Translations under genes and position numbers: made by a program
The notes under the pieces: model-generated
The model's database searches: none
Seen by the model: only the letters and a program-made list of their open reading frames with translations
Told to the model about the DNA's origin: nothing
NCBI GenBank assembly: GCA_009840735.1
Contig: VXNF01000014.1
Location: 1 to 64,000, forward strand
DNA: 64,000 bases
DNA from: Acidimicrobiia bacterium
GTDB taxonomy: Bacteria; Actinomycetota; Acidimicrobiia; Acidimicrobiales; CATQHL01
Direction: 5' to 3'
Shown here: positions 36,968 through 45,471 of the stretch, one piece after another
Numbering within the stretch: position 1 is the stretch's first letter
How the letters are laid out: each line of letters opens with the position of its first letter

Positions 36968-38440
36968 ATGCCAAGCGTGGATGGCCGCGCCGCATCGAAT
37001 TCGGCGGGAATCCTCGTGATCGACGTCGGCAGCACGAGCGTGCGCACCGCCGTCGTGGACCCCTCCGGGCGGCTCCGGCACACCCGCCGGGCACCGACCC
37101 CGCGGCGCTCGCCCGGGCCGGGACTCCTGGAGTTCGATCCGGTCGCTCTGGCTGAGGCCGCCCTCGGGGCCGCGGCGGCGACGCTGCAGGAGTCCGGCGA
37201 AGTCGAAGCCGTCGGCATCGCCAACCAGCGCGCCTCGACAGTCGTGTGGGACCGCGCCACCGGCGAGCCGGTCGGACCGGGGCTCGGCTGGCAGGACCTA
37301 CGCACGGCGCTGGACTGTCTTGCGCTGCAGGGCGACGGACTGCGCCTGGCGCCCAACCAGCCCGCCACCAAGGCGGCCCATCTGATCTCCACCGCTAGCG
37401 CCGCGCCCGAGACGCTTTGCGTCGGCACACTGGACTCCTGGCTGGTCTGGCAGCTCACCGGCGGCGCCGAGCACCTCACTGACGCCACGAACGCGGCGAT
37501 CAGCGGGCTCACCCACCTGGACCGCGTGGAGTGGGACCACGCCACAGCCGAGCGGCTCGGCATCCCCATCGCGGGCCTGCCGCAGATCCGCAACAGCAGC
37601 GGCGTGCTGGGCGAGGCCACCGCGCTGGCAGGCGCGCCGCCGATCACCGGTCTGGCCGGCGACCAGCAAGCGGCGCTTGTGGGCGCGGGCTGCGTCCGGC
37701 GCGGCGACGTGAAGATCACCTTCGGCACCGGTGGCACACTGGACGCCTGCCTGGGGCCCGGCGACCCGCCCGCGGACATCCGGGGGCCCAGCGGCACCTT
37801 CCCCATCGTGGCCTGGCAGCAGCGGGGTGAGGTGACCTGGGGCATCGAGGCGCTGATGCTCAGTGCCGGCAGCTGCGTTCGATGGCTGTGCGAGCTCGGC
37901 CTGATCGAGCGTCCCAGCGACTCCGAGGCTCGCGCCGCCGCCTGCCCGGACAGCGGAGAGGCGAGCTTCGTACCCGCCCAGATGGGGCTCGGCGCCCCGG
38001 ACTGGGACTTCGGCGCACGCAGCGCCTTCGCCGGGATGACCACCGTCACCGGCGCCGCGCAACTCGTTCGTGCCGTGCTGGAAGGCGTGGCGCTCCGCGG
38101 GGCGGACCTGCTCGAAGCCGCCCGAGCCGACAGCGGCCTGGAGCTGGCGGCGCCGGTAATCGACGGGGGCATGAGCGCCAACGCCGTCTTCGCCCAAGCG
38201 CTGGCGGACGCCGCCGGCTGCGCCATCGCCCTGGCGCCGGAGATCGAGTGCACCGCCCTCGGCGCCGGCTACTTGGCGGGGGTGGGAATCGGCCTCTGGG
38301 ACGGCTGGGACGAGGTGGCCTCGCTGCGTTCGCCGCGTGGGACCGTCGAGCCCCGCCGACCGGCTGACCGGGCCCGCTGGCGGGAGACCAAGCGGCAAGC
38401 CGCAGGCTGGCACCCCGACCTCAGCGCAGTCTCTTTCTGA
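36968..38440 (+). CDS. FGGY-family carbohydrate kinase (glycerol kinase-like)
   Basis: GILVIDVGSTSVRTAVVDPSG...ESGEVEAVGIANQRASTVVWDRATGEPVGPGLGWQDLRT...ITGLAGDQQAALVGAGCVRRGDVKITFGTGGTL; start trimmed. Confidence 0.9.
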   Translation: MPSVDGRAASNSAGILVIDVGSTSVRTAVVDPSGRLRHTRRAPTPRRSPGPGLLEFDPVALAEAALGAAAATLQESGEVEAVGIANQRASTVVWDRATGEPVGPGLGWQDLRTALDCLALQGDGLRLAPNQPATKAAHLISTASAAPETLCVGTLDSWLVWQLTGGAEHLTDATNAAISGLTHLDRVEWDHATAERLGIPIAGLPQIRNSSGVLGEATALAGAPPITGLAGDQQAALVGAGCVRRGDVKITFGTGGTLDACLGPGDPPADIRGPSGTFPIVAWQQRGEVTWGIEALMLSAGSCVRWLCELGLIERPSDSEARAAACPDSGEASFVPAQMGLGAPDWDFGARSAFAGMTTVTGAAQLVRAVLEGVALRGADLLEAARADSGLELAAPVIDGGMSANAVFAQALADAAGCAIALAPEIECTALGAGYLAGVGIGLWDGWDEVASLRSPRGTVEPRRPADRARWRETKRQAAGWHPDLSAVSF

Positions 38441-38573
38441 CCGGCCGGCGCCGGCGCGCCAGACGACACACCGGCGCCCGCGCCCGTTCTGAGCCTCGGC
38501 GTGCCGAGAGCCGCCGGGGCGGCGCTGCGCTGGCGGGCGTGGCGGGTGGGCGCTGCGCTGGCAGACTGTGAGC

Positions 38574-38943
<370 letters not shown>

Positions 38944-38945
<2 letters not shown>

Positions 38946-39429
38946 ACCGCCGCCGGGATGGGCGCGGCGCCGCGGCCAACCGGCCGGCCCGCAGGAACTC
39001 CTCTCGGCGAACCGGGTCGGCCAGATCGAATCGTCGCCACGACCACCACAGCGCGGCGGCGCCGATCAGCTCCAGCGCCAAGAGCAGCCAGACCGGCCGC
39101 AGGCTCGCGCCGGACGCCTCACCGCCGCCGAGGGGCCACCAGAACGTCGCGGTGCGCAGCCAGGCGCCGTCGAGGATGAGATGGCAGAGGATGCCGATCG
39201 GCACGCCCAGCCAGCGCCGCTGAGCCAGACGCCGGCCCCAACCCGCCAGCATGACGGCGGTCATGACCCCGATCGGGAACAGCAGCGCACCCATGACCCA
39301 CAGATCGTCCACGGCGAGCGCCAGTGAGGGTGCCACGGCACCGGCCAACACGAACCGGTAGTCCAGTCCGCGGCTGGCGAAGACGGCCGCCACCGCTGGC
39401 ACCGCCAGCCCGGCGAACCAGAGCAGCAC
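38944..39429 (-). CDS. Membrane protein, possibly a membrane-bound metal-dependent hydrolase (YdjM-like)
   Basis: 4-5 hydrophobic segments; ...RRWLGVPIGILCHLILDGAWL; GTG start near the end of the zinc-ribbon gene; start trimmed from the 246-aa ORF. Confidence 0.6.
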
Positions 39430-39433
39430 CGCT

Positions 39434-40177
39434 TCAGATGACGAGGATGCGCCCGCAAGAGGGGCAGGTGGCGCTGGCCTTGTCGTCTTCTCCGGGCGGC
39501 GCCTCGCCGATCTCGGGGAGCCTGCGCAGCCGGTCCACGTCCATGAGGGGCAGCGTGAGTTGGCACCCCAGGCAGCTCGTCGCCTCGAGCCGAGCCACGG
39601 CCACGCCGCCAAACTGCGGGCGGAGCCGCTCATAGCGCGCCAGCAGGTCCGCAGCGATGTCCTGGGCCACCGCGGCCCGCTCACCGCGCACGCGCTCGCA
39701 CTCCCCGTCGATCCCCGCCGCCGCCACCGCGAGGCGCTCGGTGGTCGCGGCGATCGAGCCGGCGAGCCCGCTGCTGCGCTCCTCTAGGGCCGCTAGGTCT
39801 CCGCCGGCGGTCTCGAGTTCCTCCATCACCTCGAGGAGTTTGTCCTCCACCACGCGCTGGCGTCGCCCGAGCGCGGCGACCTCCTCCTCTAGGCTCTGCA
39901 GCTCCCGGATGCCGGTCACCTCCCCGGAGTACAGGAGGGTTCGCTCCCGGTCGCGCTTGGCCACGACCGAGGTGAGGTCGTCGTCGTAGCGTCGCTGGAG
40001 TCGGTTCAGCTCGCCTTGGCGCGCCCGAGCTTCCTCGATGCGACCGTCGAGGTCCGCCGCCTGGCGCTCGAGTTCGAGCAACTCCGCCCGCTCGGGCAGC
40101 TGTGCATGGCGATGCTCGAGTTGCGCGACGCGGGTGTCGTGCGACTGAAGCTCGAGGAGGCGTTCCAGAGGGTTCAC
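39434..40177 (-). CDS. Coiled-coil/C4-type zinc-ribbon protein (zf-RING_7-like)
   Basis: VNPLERLLELQSHDTRVAQLEHRHAQLPERAELLELE... long coiled coil, then ATSCLGCQLTLP...ASATCPSCGRILVI; start trimmed (GTG). Confidence 0.88.
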   Translation of the reverse strand: MNPLERLLELQSHDTRVAQLEHRHAQLPERAELLELERQAADLDGRIEEARARQGELNRLQRRYDDDLTSVVAKRDRERTLLYSGEVTGIRELQSLEEEVAALGRRQRVVEDKLLEVMEELETAGGDLAALEERSSGLAGSIAATTERLAVAAAGIDGECERVRGERAAVAQDIAADLLARYERLRPQFGGVAVARLEATSCLGCQLTLPLMDVDRLRRLPEIGEAPPGEDDKASATCPSCGRILVI

Positions 40178-40326
40178 GTCTCGGCGCTCGGTTCTCGGCT
40201 CTGCTCTCCCATTGCCGCTTCTGACCCTAAACGACGCTGGCCTGCCCGCCAAGATCCCCAAGATCCTCAGCGGGCCGCTGGGTCGCTCCCCCGGACGGAC
40301 TCCAACTCGCCGGCCCCGAGAAAGGC

Positions 40327-40362
40327 GACGCCCCGCCGAAGGGGGGACATCGGCGGGGCGTC
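40327..40362 (-). terminator. Strong GC-rich hairpin, probable intrinsic terminator on the minus strand
   Basis: 13-bp perfect stem gacgccccgccga / tcggcggggcgtc with 10-nt loop; minus-strand 3' flank GCCTTTCTC is mildly T-rich. Confidence 0.6.
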
Positions 40363-40754
40363 CGATCACCGCCGCGGCAGGGGGGATGCCCGGGGTGAGA
40401 TTCCTTGCCGCTGCAGCGGCAGACTGCGCCCCGCAGGCTAACGGAGCCGCGCCCCGCTACCGCTGCCTGCGGTGTGACATCGGCCACAGCTGCCCCTCAG
40501 CAGGCACCGCGGAGACCTCTGCGACGCCCCGATTCGCCGGATCAGCCCCGGCGGGTGTACACTGCAGCAAGCGACTCAGGTCGTCCTTCGGAGGGGATGG
40601 CGGGTCTGGAGAGAATCTCGCTGATCCCGGCTGCTCCAACAGTCCCAGACCCGCACCCTCCACCCTCCTGCCATTCTGCGAGGGCGATCCCCTTTGGGTT
40701 CGATTCGGCTCGGTGCGGACGAGGCTGTGAAGGCGACCCGCTGCAGGGGCGATG

Positions 40755-40829
40755 TGGGCACTGGCGGACTCGAACCGCCGACCTCTTCCTTGTAAGGGAA
40801 GCGCTCTGAACCGACTGAGCTAAGCGCCC
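40755..40829 (-). tRNA. tRNA-Val (anticodon TAC)
   Basis: Minus strand GGGCGCTTAGCTCAGTCGGTTCAGAGCGCTTCCCTTACAAGGAAGAGGTCGGCGGTTCGAGTCCGCCAGTGCCC: cloverleaf with loop CTTACAA, T-loop GGTTCGAGTCC. Confidence 0.96.
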
Positions 40830-40839
40830 AGCCGCGAGG

Positions 40840-41685
40840 CTAGCGATCCAACGCCGCCCGCAGCTCCGTCAGCAAGGTCTCCCCGGCCGCCGCCAGAACC
40901 GTGCGGAGTGCGCCGGGGTCGGTGGTGGTGAGGTCCCTTCCGGCTGCATCCTCGATCCGGGCACCGGCCTCGCGGCACACCAACATGGCACCCAGATAGT
41001 CCCACGGACAGTGCGCAGCGAAGTCCACGAATCCGTCGAGGCGACCGTCGGCCACCGCGCAGAGATCCAGTGCTGAGGCGCCCAGCGCCCGGAACTGGCG
41101 CCAACCGAGGTGCCGAGGCGGGCAGCCGGAGAGCCCGACGACTGCTTCGGAGAGCTCGCTCGCCGCCGACGGCCGAATCGGCGACCCGTCTCGGTAGGCC
41201 CCACCGCCGCGGACCGCCGTGTAGCTCTCGCCGGACACGAGGTTTCTGACCAACGCAGCCAGGGCGCCGCGCTCGTCCACCGCGCACAGGCTCGTGGCAT
41301 ACCACCCGAGGCCCTGCGCTGCGTTGGTGGAGCCGTCGAGCGGGTCGACCACCACGATGATCGGTCGATCCTTCCGGTGCAGGCCGGACTCTTCGCTGCA
41401 TACCCCGAGACCGGCGTCAAGCAGCGCCGTCACGGCTGCCCCGTCGGCCACGATGTCGCTGCGGTGCTGGCCGGGACGAGTTCCCGCGGGGCCCCAGTCC
41501 TCCAGCTCGCTCAGCGCGCCCGCAACAGCTCCGGCGGTCTCATCGAACAGCGACAACAGGTCTTCCGGCTCGATGGCAGCGAGGCTAGGGCGCTGCGGGC
41601 TGCGCGGCGCGCATTCCGCGGCGAGCACCGACCGGTAGGGTTGGGCGCCCAACGCTCGCTGCCCGAACGCCGAGGAGCCGTCCAT
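40840..41685 (-). CDS. Inositol monophosphatase family protein
   Basis: DIVADGAAVTALLDAGLGVCSEESGLHRKDRPIIVVVDPLDGSTNAAQGLGWYATSL...CPWDYLGAMLVCREAGARIEDAAG; exact start uncertain. Confidence 0.92.
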   Translation of the reverse strand: MDGSSAFGQRALGAQPYRSVLAAECAPRSPQRPSLAAIEPEDLLSLFDETAGAVAGALSELEDWGPAGTRPGQHRSDIVADGAAVTALLDAGLGVCSEESGLHRKDRPIIVVVDPLDGSTNAAQGLGWYATSLCAVDERGALAALVRNLVSGESYTAVRGGGAYRDGSPIRPSAASELSEAVVGLSGCPPRHLGWRQFRALGASALDLCAVADGRLDGFVDFAAHCPWDYLGAMLVCREAGARIEDAAGRDLTTTDPGALRTVLAAAGETLLTELRAALDR

Positions 41686-42248
41686 TGTCCATCGTCGACT
41701 TCCCCGGGTTCGTCACTGATCTGAAGTACCACGCTGCCGAGGGCGGCTTCCACTATCACGAGGACCACCACTGCATCGACGTCACGACCGGCCGCCAATG
41801 GTGGGAAATCCAGCTGCACCCGGACTACGACTGCGACGGACCCCTCGAGCTGCACATCGTGGCCGATCTGGATCCCCGGACCCAGATCGCCTTCGAGGAC
41901 GAGGTGAACAAGCTGCACGAGGACGCCGACTGGCCCGAGGAAGGCTTCGACCTACTGCTTCGCTTCCACTGGCGACTGCCGCCGCTGCCCAACAGCCCCA
42001 ACCTGTTGGAGTTGGCGACCGAACTCTCCGCGCTCGGCGGCACCGCCTTGCCGCTCCACGTCTGGGCAGCGGACACCATCGCCATGGTCACCGACGACGT
42101 AGCCCGGACGGTGCACGTGGAGTCGGAGCGGGCGATCCCGCTGGCGCACCTGCTGGGCGAGCACGAATTCCTCGACGAGACGTTCGGCCTCATCGGCGCC
42201 GTCACCCGCTACCTCCACGACCGCGCACCCGCCTGGCTCGGCGAGTGA
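41685..42248 (+). CDS. Conserved-looking hypothetical protein
   Basis: 187 aa, balanced composition, TTG start (MSIVDFPGFVTDLKYHAAEGGFHYHEDHHCIDVTTGRQWWEIQLHPDYDC); no family recognised. Confidence 0.7.
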   Translation: MSIVDFPGFVTDLKYHAAEGGFHYHEDHHCIDVTTGRQWWEIQLHPDYDCDGPLELHIVADLDPRTQIAFEDEVNKLHEDADWPEEGFDLLLRFHWRLPPLPNSPNLLELATELSALGGTALPLHVWAADTIAMVTDDVARTVHVESERAIPLAHLLGEHEFLDETFGLIGAVTRYLHDRAPAWLGE

Positions 42249-42285
42249 ACCCCCCAAGCCGCCGAGGCGACTGCGCCGAGGGCGG

Positions 42286-42358
42286 TGGGCTCGGTGGGGA
42301 TCGAACCCACGACCGAACGATTATGAGTCGTCTGCTCTGACCACTGAGCTACGAGCCC
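42286..42358 (-). tRNA. tRNA with CAT anticodon (elongator Met, or Ile2 if lysidine-modified)
   Basis: Minus strand GGGCTCGTAGCTCAGTGGTCAGAGCAGACGACTCATAATCGTTCGGTCGTGGGTTCGATCCCCACCGAGCCC; loop CTCATAA. Confidence 0.93.
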
Positions 42359-42437
42359 GAAGACAACCTAGGAGACTGCCGCCGAAGCCGCACCGACCGA
42401 GGGAGGCGACACCGCGGGGACGCCGCGGGCGGCCAAG

Positions 42438-42510
42438 CTCCGGGGGTGGGGCTCGAACCCACGACAAACGGCTTAACAGGCCGGCGCTCTGCCAACTGAG
42501 CTACCCCGGA
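42438..42510 (-). tRNA. tRNA-Asn (anticodon GTT)
   Basis: Minus strand TCCGGGGTAGCTCAGTTGGCAGAGCGCCGGCCTGTTAAGCCGTTTGTCGTGGGTTCGAGCCCCACCCCCGGA-G; loop CTGTTAA. Confidence 0.96.
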
Positions 42511-42531
42511 TCGCGCTCCCACGATATCAAC

Positions 42532-43455
42532 TCAGGATTCCCCTATGAGTTCTCGGACCTCGGCGCCGAGGCCGCTGCGGCGCAGTCGAGACAGCGTGCG
42601 CGCCTCGATCTGGCGGAGACGCTCCTTGGTGACACCGAACTGGCCGCTCAGCTCGGCCAGGGTCCGGACGCGCCCGTCGGCCAGCCCGAAACGCAGGCGC
42701 AGCAGCCGCCGCACCCGCTCATCGTCCACCGCGGCCAGCGCCTCCTCGGCGGCCTCGCGCACCGCGGCGCTGCGCAGCCTCTCAATCACCACGTCGTCGG
42801 GGCCGGCCTCCTCGCCGTCTGCGAGCATCTCCCCCAGCGACGTGTCCTCGCCGAACGGCGCCGACAGCGAGACGGGTGAGGCGCGCAGCTCGCGCACCCG
42901 CGCCACCTGGTCCTCGGGGATCCCGCAGCGGCGTGACAGTTCGGCCAGCGTCGGCACCCGGCGATGCTCCTTCTCGAAGTCCTGCTCGGCCCGCGTGATC
43001 TGGGTCGCCGCGGCCGACAGGTGCGAGGGCAGGCGCACGACCCCTCGCTGATTCTTGATGGCTGCGAGCATGGCGCTGCGAATCCACGATCCCGCGTAGG
43101 TCGAGAACCGCCAACCCTTCTCCGGGAGGTACCTCGTCGCCGCGGCCATGAGCCCCACGTTTCCCTCTTGGACGAGGTCGGCGAACGAGACTCCTCGCCC
43201 TTGGTAGCCCTTGGCCAGATACACGACGAGACCCAGGTTCGCTTCGGTCAGCCGGCGCCGCGCCGCTTCGCCTTCCCGGAGGAGGCGGCGGAGGTCAGCG
43301 CGCCCCCCTTCGCCCTCTAGGCCGTCGTCGTCCTCCAGCGTCGCCTGGGCTGCCAGCCCCGCCTGCACCTGCCGGCCTAGCTCGCATTCCTCCTCGGCGC
43401 TCAGCGCAGCCACCCGGCCGATGCCGCTGAGGTAGGCGGTGAGCCCGTCGCTCAT
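42532..43455 (-). CDS. RNA polymerase sigma-70 family factor (RpoD-like)
   Basis: LTEANLGLVVYLAKGYQGRGVSFADLVQEGNVGLMAAATRYLPEKGWRFSTYAGSWIRSAMLAAI (region 2), region 3, ...FGVTKERLRQIEARTLSRLRR (region 4); immediately downstream of dnaG. Confidence 0.93.
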   Translation of the reverse strand: MSDGLTAYLSGIGRVAALSAEEECELGRQVQAGLAAQATLEDDDGLEGEGGRADLRRLLREGEAARRRLTEANLGLVVYLAKGYQGRGVSFADLVQEGNVGLMAAATRYLPEKGWRFSTYAGSWIRSAMLAAIKNQRGVVRLPSHLSAAATQITRAEQDFEKEHRRVPTLAELSRRCGIPEDQVARVRELRASPVSLSAPFGEDTSLGEMLADGEEAGPDDVVIERLRSAAVREAAEEALAAVDDERVRRLLRLRFGLADGRVRTLAELSGQFGVTKERLRQIEARTLSRLRRSGLGAEVRELIGES

Positions 43456-45278
43456 CGCCGCAGTTCCTCGCTGCCAGACCGGTCCTCCGCCAGCATGGCT
43501 GCCAGCCGCTCGGCCACCTCCGGCGCCCAGTTCCCGGTGCGCAACTCGTCGCGGGCGAGTTGCGTGTCGCGCAGCCGGAGGCCCAGATCGGCGTCACCGG
43601 ATTGGCGAGCCGCCCGGCGGAGCTCGGCTATCCGGCGCGTCGCCGCGTCGTGGACGAACCGGCCGATCACCGCACGCGGGTTCGCCGGCGGTTCACGCAC
43701 CGCCAGGTGCGCCACCGCGGCGTCCACCTCGTCGCCGGCGCGATCCACGAGCGCCCGCAGGGAGGCCGCGCCGAGCAGCGCCACGAAGATCCACTGGTGT
43801 GCCTCGGACTCGAAGAGCTCGGCGCTCACCCAGTCGGGCAGCGCCTGCGGGTCCTTGGCGCGCAGCAGCAGAATCTGCTCGGCGATGCTGGGATCGCCGG
43901 CCTCGGCGCCAGCGGCGGCTGTGGCCCCCTCGCCGCCGGGACCAGCCGTCTGCCCGCGGCGGGCACGCCGAGAGGTGCGGTGGCGTTCAACGGTCGGCCG
44001 CAAGAGGTCCGGATCCAGCGAGCACCGACCGGCGACATAGTCCAGATACTGATTGCGCACGACTTCGTCGGGGTGTTCATCGAGCGCCTCGAGGGCCTGC
44101 TCGGCAAAGCGCACCCGCCCCGAGGCGGTCGCCTCGGAGACCCCTTCCAGCGCCCGATCGATTCGGTACTCGAAGAACACCGTGGGCTCAGCCAGCGTCT
44201 GGCGCAACAGGTCGGGGTCCCGGCGCGCCAGGTCGTCTGGATCAGCGCCGTCGGGAAGCTCGGCCACGAACACGTCGAGCTCGTGCTTGCCCTCCCATTG
44301 GTAGATGCGGTCGGCGGCCGCCGAGCCAGCGGCGTCGGCGTCGAATGCCAAGACGATCCGCTTGGTGAACCGGCTTAGTGTCTGCACATGGTTCTCAGTG
44401 AGAGCTGTGCCGCATGTGGCGACCGCGTGGCGAAGCCCGGCGGCGTGGAGTCCGATCACGTCGGTGTAGCCCTCGCAGACGACCACCTCGCCCGCCCCGT
44501 CGCGGGCACTCACGATGGCGTCCTTGGCCCAGTTCAGCCCGTAGAGCAGCCGGCTCTTGGCGTACAGGGCTGATTCCGCCGTGTTCTTGTACTTCGGTCC
44601 GGCCGGGCCGTCGGCGTCGGGCAGGATCCGCCCGCCGAAGCCCACCGGGTCGCCGCGCACGTCGAAGACCGGGAACAGCACCCGGCTGCGGAAATGGTCC
44701 GTGAGGCGGCCCCATTCGTTCTGGCGCGCCAAGCCCGCCTCGATCAGCACCTCGGCGGGGGCTTTCGAACGCAGGGCGCGGCTCAGGGCGTCCCAGCCGG
44801 CGGGCGCCCAGCCCAGCCTGAAGGCTCGCACCTCGTCGCCTGTCAGACCGCGGGAGCGCAGGTAGCGCCGCGCCGCCCCGGCGTCTGCGTGCTCCAGCAA
44901 ACGCTCGTGGTACCACTCCACCGCCGCCGCCACCGCTTCGATCAACTTCTTGCGCCGCCCGCTCTGGGCCGCCTCCCCCTTGTTGTCGTAGCGCAGCGTG
45001 ATGTCGGCGCGGGCGGCGAGGAGCTCCACAGTGGGAGTGAAGTCCAAGCCCTCGGTCTGGCGCACGAAGGTGATGGCGTCGCCCGAGGCGCGGCATCCGA
45101 AGCAGTAGTACAGCCCTTCCTCGGCGTTGACGGAAAACGACGGCGTCTTCTCGGCGTGGAAGGGGCAGAGACCCTGCCAGCGCCGACCCGCCTTGCGCAG
45201 CGCCACCGTGTTGCTGATGAGGCCGACGATGTCGGTCGCCTCGCGGACTCGGGCCACGTCCTCGGCCAGGATGCCCAC
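43452..45278 (-). CDS. dnaG: DNA primase
   Basis: VREATDIVGLISNTVALRKAGRRWQGLCPFHAEKTPSFSVNAEEGLYYCFGCRASGDAITF (zinc-binding domain), TOPRIM EVVVCEGYTDVIGLHAAGL...VLAFDADAAGSAAADR; GTG start chosen at VGILAED. Confidence 0.95.
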   Translation of the reverse strand: MGILAEDVARVREATDIVGLISNTVALRKAGRRWQGLCPFHAEKTPSFSVNAEEGLYYCFGCRASGDAITFVRQTEGLDFTPTVELLAARADITLRYDNKGEAAQSGRRKKLIEAVAAAVEWYHERLLEHADAGAARRYLRSRGLTGDEVRAFRLGWAPAGWDALSRALRSKAPAEVLIEAGLARQNEWGRLTDHFRSRVLFPVFDVRGDPVGFGGRILPDADGPAGPKYKNTAESALYAKSRLLYGLNWAKDAIVSARDGAGEVVVCEGYTDVIGLHAAGLRHAVATCGTALTENHVQTLSRFTKRIVLAFDADAAGSAAADRIYQWEGKHELDVFVAELPDGADPDDLARRDPDLLRQTLAEPTVFFEYRIDRALEGVSEATASGRVRFAEQALEALDEHPDEVVRNQYLDYVAGRCSLDPDLLRPTVERHRTSRRARRGQTAGPGGEGATAAAGAEAGDPSIAEQILLLRAKDPQALPDWVSAELFESEAHQWIFVALLGAASLRALVDRAGDEVDAAVAHLAVREPPANPRAVIGRFVHDAATRRIAELRRAARQSGDADLGLRLRDTQLARDELRTGNWAPEVAERLAAMLAEDRSGSEELRR

Positions 45279-45314
45279 GGTCAGCCTCCGCCGCCGCCTA
45301 GTCCTTCCGCAGCG

Positions 45315-45389
45315 GCGCCCGCCAGGAGGGCGCCCAGCAGGCGGGCGCCCGCCAGGAGGGCGCTCAGCTGGAGGGCCTCCGACTGGCGG
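45315..45389. repeat. Minisatellite: five in-phase 15-bp tandem units upstream of dnaG
   Basis: gcgcccgccaggagg | gcgcccagcaggcgg | gcgcccgccaggagg | gcgctcagctggagg | gcctccgactggcgg. Confidence 0.9.
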
Positions 45390-45471
45390 CATGTGGTCAT
45401 GGCGGCAAGCTACCAGGGCTCATTTTCCCCGTCGCCGGGGCCGGCGCGCCGCTGGGGCCTCGGCGGGCGGC

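Noticed and set aside
45315-45389. Tandem units as a CRISPR array
   Set aside because: Units are contiguous with no unique spacers; no cas genes.
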